Assembly (NCBI GenBank): GCA_965371945.1
Contig: CBDVAK010000162.1
Location: forward strand, 1 to 7,537
Direction: 5' to 3'
Source: CBDVAK01 sp965371945
Lineage (GTDB): Bacteria; Pseudomonadota; Gammaproteobacteria; Competibacterales; JAHEDQ01
Length of the DNA stretch: 7,537 nucleotides
The notes beneath the pieces are model-generated. The model did no database searches. It was not told where the DNA came from and saw only the letters and a program-made list of their open reading frames with translations. Position numbers and translations under genes: made by a program. This document shows positions 1-5,097 of this stretch, one piece after another; the stretch's first letter is position 1; the number at the start of each line of letters is the position of its first letter.

Positions 1-54
1 GGGAGGCGCCTGGAAATGGCCGATAAAACCGATGGTGTTTGCTCCGAACACTGG

Positions 55-81
55 TTGACATGTTTCCGGCCAGGGTCTAGT
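55..81 (+). promoter_or_regulatory. possible sigma70-type promoter for the operon
   Basis: A perfect -35 hexamer, TTGACA, lies at 55-60, about 100 bases before the first gene. The best -10 match is TCTAGT at 76-81 (four of six consensus bases) with a short 15-base spacer; at the ideal 17-base spacing the hexamer TAGTTG (78-83) is poor. The element sits where an operon promoter is expected, since no convincing gene fills 1-161, but the weak -10 keeps this tentative. No clear operator or riboswitch was seen in the leader. Confidence 0.35.
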
Positions 82-147
82 TGTTGGTAACGCGCCGACA
101 TCGCCGGGGTTGGTCCCGTCGTCCGTCACGCGTGCCGTCGCCACTAC

Positions 148-152
148 GGAGG
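148..152 (+). promoter_or_regulatory. ribosome-binding site of the binding-protein gene
   Basis: GGAGG lies nine bases before the ATG at 162. It is the strongest Shine-Dalgarno match in the window and it decides the start: it selects the ATG at 162 over the in-frame TTG at 81, which would place an arginine-rich stretch in front of the signal peptide. A strong site suits a binding protein, usually made in excess over its membrane partners. Confidence 0.8.
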
Positions 153-161
153 ATTTGCGAG

Positions 162-1115
162 ATGAAGCGCAGTTTGCGTGGGTTAAGTGTCGCCATGGCC
201 ATGATGCCGGTGCTTGTCGCCGGCCCGTCGTTCGCGGCGGTCGAATCTGATGATCCGATCAAGCTGACTCTGCACGATTGGACCGGACAATTGCTCACCA
301 CCCAGATCATGGGCGAGGTCCTCAAAAAGGCCGGTTACAACATCGACTACGTCCAGGCCGACTATATTGCCCAGTTCGCCGGTTTGAAGAGCGGTGATCT
401 GGATGTCGCCATGGAGATCTGGGAGACGACCGGTCGTGATGCCATGGACGAGGCGATCGCCACCGGCAAGGTGGAAAATCTGGGCGAGACCGGTATGCAG
501 GCGATCGAGGAATGGTGGTATCCGCTGTACATGAAGGAAAAATGCCCGGGTCTGCCGAACTGGGAGGCATTGAACGATTGCGCCGAGGCGTTCTCGGTGG
601 CCGAAACCGCGCCGCGGGGCCGTTATCTGGGCGGTCCGGTGACCTGGGGCGGATTCGACGACGAGCGCGCCGAAGCACTGGAACTGGACTACGAGGTGGT
701 GCACGCAGGCACCGATGCCGCGTTGTTCGCCGAACTGGAATCGGCCTACCAACGTCAGGCGCCGGTTCTGCTCTGGGTTTACGCACCGCATTGGGCGCCA
801 GCCAAGTACGAGGGCGAGTGGGTGAAGTTCCCGGCTTACACCGCTGAGTGCTACAACGACCCGGCGTGGGGCGTCAACCCGGACATGGCCTACGACTGTG
901 GCAAACCCCGTGGCCCCATCTGGAAGGTGGCCTGGTCGGGTGTCAAGGACAAATGGCCGGGTGCCTATGAGGTCATCAAGGCTTTCAACGTCGACAACGA
1001 TGAGATGGCCGCCATGATCGTCAATGTGGATCTGGACGGTGAGGGCATCGATCAGGTGGTCGACCAGTGGATGCAGACCAACGAGTCCCGCTGGAAGGGG
1101 TGGATAGGACAGTAG
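162..1115 (+). CDS. proX: periplasmic quaternary-amine/glycine betaine-type ABC transporter substrate-binding protein
   Basis: This 317-residue protein captures a small methylated amine in the periplasm and delivers it to the importer encoded by the next two genes. It begins with a signal peptide (MKRSLRG, then a hydrophobic stretch to about residue 24) with a likely cut after Ser-Phe-Ala25. There is no lipobox cysteine, so it should be soluble. The rest fits the OpuAC/ProX fold: the mature start contains LHDWTGQ, followed by GDLDVAMEIW and TWGGFDDE. It is rich in tryptophans (W40, W87, W118, W119, W134, W162, W205, W211), the residue type that forms the cation-pi cage for trimethylammonium groups in this family; which ones form the cage here cannot be told by reading. 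Cysteines 128/140 and 230/246 could form two disulfides. The symbol denotes the family; betaine, choline-like amines, dimethylglycine or TMAO (as in TmoX) are all possible ligands. Confidence 0.88.
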   Translation: MKRSLRGLSVAMAMMPVLVAGPSFAAVESDDPIKLTLHDWTGQLLTTQIMGEVLKKAGYNIDYVQADYIAQFAGLKSGDLDVAMEIWETTGRDAMDEAIATGKVENLGETGMQAIEEWWYPLYMKEKCPGLPNWEALNDCAEAFSVAETAPRGRYLGGPVTWGGFDDERAEALELDYEVVHAGTDAALFAELESAYQRQAPVLLWVYAPHWAPAKYEGEWVKFPAYTAECYNDPAWGVNPDMAYDCGKPRGPIWKVAWSGVKDKWPGAYEVIKAFNVDNDEMAAMIVNVDLDGEGIDQVVDQWMQTNESRWKGWIGQ

Positions 1116-1136
1116 TCGTTCCCGAAACACGACGGC

Positions 1137-2174
1137 ATGCCTGAGTCGTCGGTCAAGCTGGCATGTCGCGATGTCTGGAAGCTCTTCGGGCCTGACTCGG
1201 AGGGCTTTCTGCGCCGTCATCGCGAAGCCGGGGTCAACCGGGAACTGCTGGCGCAGCATGGATTGATCGGTGCCGTCCAGGCGGTAGACCTGGACATCCG
1301 CGATGGCGAGATCTTCATCATCATGGGGCTGTCGGGGTCTGGCAAATCCACTTTGGTACGTTGTCTGTCGCGGTTGATCGAACCCAGTCACGGCCAGATC
1401 CTCTTCAATGGCCTTGACCTGCTGACCGCCTCGGATCGCGAGATGATCGAGATCCGGCGTCACAAGATGGGCATGGTGTTCCAACACTTTGCGTTGTTGC
1501 CGCATCTGGATGTGCTGGGCAACGTGGGGTTTCCGCTTGAGGTGCAGGGGGTCGAGCGCAGCAAGCGTGAGAGTCGGGCACGGCAGGTGATCGACCTGGT
1601 CGGTCTGACCGGGCGCGAGCGCTACTTCCCCCACGAGCTGTCAGGGGGGCAGCAGCAGCGGGTGGGAATTGCCCGTTCGCTGGCGGTTGAACCCGAGCTG
1701 TGGTTTCTCGATGAACCGTTCTCGGCGCTTGACCCGTTGATTCGACGGGAGATGCAGGACGAGTTCCTGCGGCTGCAGAATGTGTTGCAAAAGACGATCG
1801 TTTTTATAACCCACGATTTCGATGAAGCCATCCGCCTGGCTGACCGGATCGCCATCATGAAAGACGGGGCGCTGGTACAGGTGGGGACCCCGGAACAACT
1901 GCTGCTCGATCCGGCGGATGAGTATGTGGCCGAATTCACGCGCCACGTATCGCGCGCCAAGGTACTGTCGGTACGCGCCCTGATGTCGCCGGTGCTGGAG
2001 GGTAGCCACTATGCCGGGCAACTGCAGGCCCACTCCAGCGTGGCAGAAGTCGCCGAACGGGTCGAGGCTGCCGGGTCGCCTTTCGCGGTAGTCGACCGCG
2101 ACGGCAACGTGATTGGACAGATCGATCGCCAGGCCGTGGTCGATATCCTGGTCGGGCGGGAACTGCGCCAGTGA
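1137..2174 (+). CDS. proV: ProV-type glycine betaine/quaternary-amine ABC transporter ATP-binding protein
   Basis: This 345-residue cytoplasmic ATPase powers the importer. The N-terminal segment with VWKLFGP and a GVNRELL stretch before the first ABC strand is typical of ProV/OpuAA rather than general ABC ATPases. All catalytic motifs are intact: Walker A GLSGSGKST (64-72), Q-loop Gln116, signature LSGGQQQR (168-175), Walker B ending LDEP (191-194) with D-loop SALD, and switch His226. After about residue 275 there is a tail of some 70 residues with one CBS-like unit (SPFAVVDRDGNVIGQID). E. coli ProV (400 residues) carries a longer two-CBS tail, used in related transporters to sense ionic strength, so osmotic gating may be altered here. 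The ATG at 1137 is the only reasonable start after the upstream stop, 21 bases away, but it has no clear Shine-Dalgarno sequence. The end overlaps the permease start. Confidence 0.93.
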   Translation: MPESSVKLACRDVWKLFGPDSEGFLRRHREAGVNRELLAQHGLIGAVQAVDLDIRDGEIFIIMGLSGSGKSTLVRCLSRLIEPSHGQILFNGLDLLTASDREMIEIRRHKMGMVFQHFALLPHLDVLGNVGFPLEVQGVERSKRESRARQVIDLVGLTGRERYFPHELSGGQQQRVGIARSLAVEPELWFLDEPFSALDPLIRREMQDEFLRLQNVLQKTIVFITHDFDEAIRLADRIAIMKDGALVQVGTPEQLLLDPADEYVAEFTRHVSRAKVLSVRALMSPVLEGSHYAGQLQAHSSVAEVAERVEAAGSPFAVVDRDGNVIGQIDRQAVVDILVGRELRQ

Positions 2175-4216
2175 ATGGCGTCAGCCTTGCCGATCCCGGG
2201 GGTGATGCGACGGTGCGGGTACCGTCAGGCAGCGGCCGGCGGCGGCGCAACGTCTTGATCGCGCTGTGGTCCGCTACGGTGGTGATTTCGACGCTGTTCT
2301 ATTTCTACGCAAGCGACTGGTTGCCACGCTGGGCCCTCAAGTATCCGCGTCAATGGAACCTGCCGCTGAAAGCTGAAATCAGTCGTTTCATGAACTGGCT
2401 GGTGGAAGACGCGGGTTTCGGTCTGTTCAGCTTTCAGGAGTTGACGCGGGGGTTCGCCTGGCTGCTGGACTGGCCGCTGACGGCAGCTACCAGCGTGTTG
2501 TCCAGTGGTCTGATGCTGGGACAGGGCTCGTCGGCGGTGCAGTTGGTGCCACCGTTGTCCTGGTTGGCGGTCATCACCATCGTCGTGGCCATGGGCTACT
2601 ACGCCCGCGACCGTTGGCTGGCGGCGCTGGTGGGTGGCTGCTTTGTCTATCTGGCGGTGTTCGGCCAGTGGCAGAGCGCCATGGTGACTCTTTCCTCCAT
2701 CCTCATCGCGGCGCCGATCGGGGTGGCCGGGGGATTGTTGGCCGGTATCGCCGGTTATCGTAGGCGTTGGGTCGAGCGCTTGCTGACACCGCTGCTGGAC
2801 CTGATGCAGACCATCCCGATATTTGCCTACCTGGTACCTATCCTGTTTCTGTTTGGGTTCGGGCCGGTGTCGGCCATGGTGGGAACGATCATCTATGCGA
2901 TGCCGCCAATGGTCAGGGTCACCATGCTGGCGTTGCGGTCGGTGTCGCCGGAAGTTGTCGAATTCGGCCGCATGGCCGGTTGCAGCCGCCGTCAACTGAC
3001 CTGGAAAGTACTGGTGCCGGCGGCCAGACCGGGTCTTATGGTCGGGGTCAACCAGGTCATCATGCTGTCGCTGAACATGGTGATCATTGCCTCCATGATT
3101 GGTGCGGGTGGGTTGGGCTACGACGTACTGACCGCGCTCCGCCGGCTCGATATCGGCGCTGGCGTCGAGGCGGGCATCGCGATCGTGGTGCTGGCGGTGG
3201 CACTGGACCGTCTCAGCCAGGCCTATGCCCAGCGTCAGCCGGGCACGGCAGCGCAGCGTACCGGTTTCTTGCCGCAGCGCCACCCATGGCTCACTACCTG
3301 TGTACTGGTTGCGGTGGGCACGGGTCTGCTGGGATTGCTGGTGCCGGCCGCGCAGAGCTATCCCGAGCAATGGCAGATGACCACCGGATCGTGGTGGGCC
3401 GAGTCGGTCAAATGGATCAACGTCAACTACTACGATACGCTGGAAGCGGTCAAGACCGCGCTCCTGCTCAACGTGATGATTCCGGTCAAGCGGTTCCTGC
3501 TGGCCATGCCCTGGGCCTGGGTGACCTTGCTGCTGACAGTGGCCGGGTGGCGTCTCGGCGGCGCGCGCCTGGCCTTGCTGGCGCTGGCGCTTTGCGCTTT
3601 CGTGATCACCAACGGGCAATGGCCCAAAGCGATGGTGACCCTGTACCTGACCGGTGTGTCGGTATTGCTGGCATCGTTGATAGGTATTTCGACCGGCCTG
3701 CTGGCAGCTACCAGACCGGGTGTCTGGAAAGTGACCCGCGTCATCATCGATACGCTGCAGACGCTGCCCAGCTTCGTTTACCTGATCCCCGTGGTGATGC
3801 TGTTTCGGGTCGGTGATTTTTCGGCCATGATTGCCATCATCGCCTATTCTCTGGTGCCCGCCATCCGTTACACCGTGCACGGTATCCAGAGGGTGGACCC
3901 ACAGTTGATCGAGGCCGGGATCGTGTCCGGTTGCACCCGGTTCCAGTTGCTTCGGAAGATCCGCCTGCCACTGGCCATGCCGGAAATCCTGCTGGGCATC
4001 AACCAGACCATCATGCTGGCTTTGTCCATGCTGGTGATCACCGCCCTGGTCGGCACTCGTGACCTGGGCCAGGAGGTCTACATCGCCCTCACCAAAGCCG
4101 ATACCGGGCGCGGCATCGTAGCCGGGTTGTCGGTGGCTGCCATCGCCATCATTGCCGATCGCATGATCGCCGCGGGAGCAACACGGATGCGTCGCAGGTT
4201 GGGGTTGGTTGCATGA
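2171..4216 (+). CDS. proW: fused double ProW-type permease of the quaternary-amine ABC transporter
   Basis: This 681-residue inner-membrane protein forms the import channel. It holds two full binding-protein-dependent permease domains in tandem. Each has a GQW..AMVTL entry (165 and 482), a membrane segment with D..QT.P, and a cytoplasmic coupling (EAA) loop followed by GxNQxIML: EFGRMAGC from Glu264 and EAGIVSGC from Glu581. The halves align without gaps at a constant offset of 317 residues. The N-terminus has RRRR (23-26) before a first membrane helix (28-47); I estimate six or seven helices per half. E. coli ProW is a single-domain protein of about half this length working as a homodimer, so this chain could supply both transmembrane halves for two ATPases. 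The start is a GTG overlapping the ATPase stop by four bases (GTGA), with a weak GGGCGGGA upstream; a GTG at 2213 is a less likely alternative. Confidence 0.9.
   Translation: MNGVSLADPGGDATVRVPSGSGRRRRNVLIALWSATVVISTLFYFYASDWLPRWALKYPRQWNLPLKAEISRFMNWLVEDAGFGLFSFQELTRGFAWLLDWPLTAATSVLSSGLMLGQGSSAVQLVPPLSWLAVITIVVAMGYYARDRWLAALVGGCFVYLAVFGQWQSAMVTLSSILIAAPIGVAGGLLAGIAGYRRRWVERLLTPLLDLMQTIPIFAYLVPILFLFGFGPVSAMVGTIIYAMPPMVRVTMLALRSVSPEVVEFGRMAGCSRRQLTWKVLVPAARPGLMVGVNQVIMLSLNMVIIASMIGAGGLGYDVLTALRRLDIGAGVEAGIAIVVLAVALDRLSQAYAQRQPGTAAQRTGFLPQRHPWLTTCVLVAVGTGLLGLLVPAAQSYPEQWQMTTGSWWAESVKWINVNYYDTLEAVKTALLLNVMIPVKRFLLAMPWAWVTLLLTVAGWRLGGARLALLALALCAFVITNGQWPKAMVTLYLTGVSVLLASLIGISTGLLAATRPGVWKVTRVIIDTLQTLPSFVYLIPVVMLFRVGDFSAMIAIIAYSLVPAIRYTVHGIQRVDPQLIEAGIVSGCTRFQLLRKIRLPLAMPEILLGINQTIMLALSMLVITALVGTRDLGQEVYIALTKADTGRGIVAGLSVAAIAIIADRMIAAGATRMRRRLGLVA
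2663..4162 (+). repeat. ancient internal duplication of the permease domain
   Basis: Codons 165-347 (2663-3211) and 482-664 (3614-4162) encode homologous domains that align residue for residue without a gap, a little over a third identical by hand count. The best-kept stretches are the D..QT.P segment, the coupling loop (GC.R.QL..K...P) and the NQ.IML.L.M helix. Nucleotide identity is patchy and restricted to these conserved codons, so this is an old fusion or duplication, not a recent DNA repeat. The part of each half before the GQW motif is more divergent. Confidence 0.85.
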
Positions 4217-5088
4217 GCGATCCTCGCGCCAGAGTGGCCGCGCTGGCTTGCTGGCGGGGCCCGGTCGATCCGCAGCCGCTCAGTGGTGGCATTACCAATG
4301 TCAATTTTGTCGTGGTGGATGGCGCCCGCCGCTACGTGGTGCGGGTGGGTGATGATATTCCGATCCACCAGATCATGCGTTTCAACGAATTGGCGGCCAG
4401 CCGTGCGGCACATCAGGCGGGGCTGTCGCCGGCGGTGATACACGCCGAACCCGGTGTCCTGGTACTCGACTACATCGAAGGGCGCACCCTGGAGCCTGCC
4501 GACCTCCGCCAACCGGCGATGCTCGAGCGTGCCCTGGATCTGGTGATTCGCTGTCATCGCGAGGTTCCGCGTTATTTCAGAGGCCCGGTACTGGCCTTCT
4601 GGGTATTCCAGGTGTTGCGTGACTACGGCCATACGCTGGTCGAGGGCAACAGCCGGCTGGCCGCGTCGGTACCGGAGTTGCTGGCACGCTCGCAGCGTCT
4701 GGAAGCAGCGGTCGGGCCGGTTCGGTTGGTATTTGGACACAACGATCTGTTGGCCGCCAATCTGATCGACGACGGCGAGCGCTTGTGGCTGATCGACTGG
4801 GATTATGCGGGCTTCAACAGTCCGCTGTTCGACCTGGGTGGACTGGCTTCCAACAATGGGTTGGCGGCCGACCAGGAGGAATGGTTGCTGGCGCGTTACT
4901 TCGAAAAGGCAGTGGATGACACGCTGCGTCTGCGCTACAGCGCCATGAAATGCGCCTCGTTGCTGCGCGAATCGATGTGGAGCCTGGTGTCGGAACTGCA
5001 TTCCAGCCTCGATTTCGACTTCCAGGCATACAGCGACGAGAATCTGGCCCGTTTCGAAGCCGCCTGGTCGGACTTCAGCAGCATGTGA
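4213..5088 (+). CDS. choline/ethanolamine kinase-like phosphotransferase
   Basis: This 291-residue soluble protein belongs to the aminoglycoside-phosphotransferase/choline-kinase superfamily, which moves the ATP gamma-phosphate to a hydroxyl on a small molecule. Visible features are a nucleotide-loop region SGGITNVNF (24-32), an R-V-G strand (Arg44) where protein kinases have lysine and choline-kinase relatives often have arginine, the catalytic Brenner motif GHNDLLAANL with His176, Asp178 and Asn183, and the metal-binding IDWDYAG (Asp195) followed by N.PLFDLGGLAS. These match choline and ethanolamine kinases better than antibiotic kinases, and no key residue appears lost. Length is normal for the family. 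The ATG overlaps the permease stop (ATGA) and the next gene starts 9 bases after the stop, so it belongs to the transport and oxidation operon. The substrate is unknown: choline, ethanolamine or another amino alcohol is plausible, but assignment rests on family only. Confidence 0.82.
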   Translation: MSDPRARVAALACWRGPVDPQPLSGGITNVNFVVVDGARRYVVRVGDDIPIHQIMRFNELAASRAAHQAGLSPAVIHAEPGVLVLDYIEGRTLEPADLRQPAMLERALDLVIRCHREVPRYFRGPVLAFWVFQVLRDYGHTLVEGNSRLAASVPELLARSQRLEAAVGPVRLVFGHNDLLAANLIDDGERLWLIDWDYAGFNSPLFDLGGLASNNGLAADQEEWLLARYFEKAVDDTLRLRYSAMKCASLLRESMWSLVSELHSSLDFDFQAYSDENLARFEAAWSDFSSM

Positions 5089-5097
5089 GACCAAGTC

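Noticed and set aside
127..134. Eight-base palindrome CACGCGTG in the leader
   Set aside because: It is short, not extended by flanking bases and has no second copy nearby; too little to call an operator.
81..161. In-frame upstream TTG start for the binding protein, adding 27 residues
   Set aside because: The extension is arginine-rich, would bury the signal peptide and lacks a ribosome-binding site, whereas the ATG at 162 has GGAGG nine bases upstream.
1113..1136. Binding-protein stop TAG is in frame with the ATPase ATG, with seven sense codons between
   Set aside because: Readthrough would join a secreted protein to a cytoplasmic ATPase, which makes no functional sense; the shared frame is a one-in-three coincidence.
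183..1634. Long minus-strand open frame of 483 codons across the binding protein and ATPase genes
   Set aside because: It lies antisense to two clearly conserved genes, is rich in Arg, His and Gln, shows no recognisable motif and spans a gene boundary; this is a usual by-product of high-GC coding DNA.
2225..3880. Minus-strand open frame of 551 codons opposite the permease
   Set aside because: Its translation is a low-complexity His/Gln/Arg/Asp mix expected from the reverse complement of hydrophobic GC-rich codons; the plus strand encodes a well-conserved permease.
4213..5088. Reading the kinase-like gene as an aminoglycoside resistance gene
   Set aside because: The superfamily is shared, but the HNDL...N and IDWDYAG motifs and the operon context fit choline/ethanolamine kinases better, and no mobile-element sequence is nearby.
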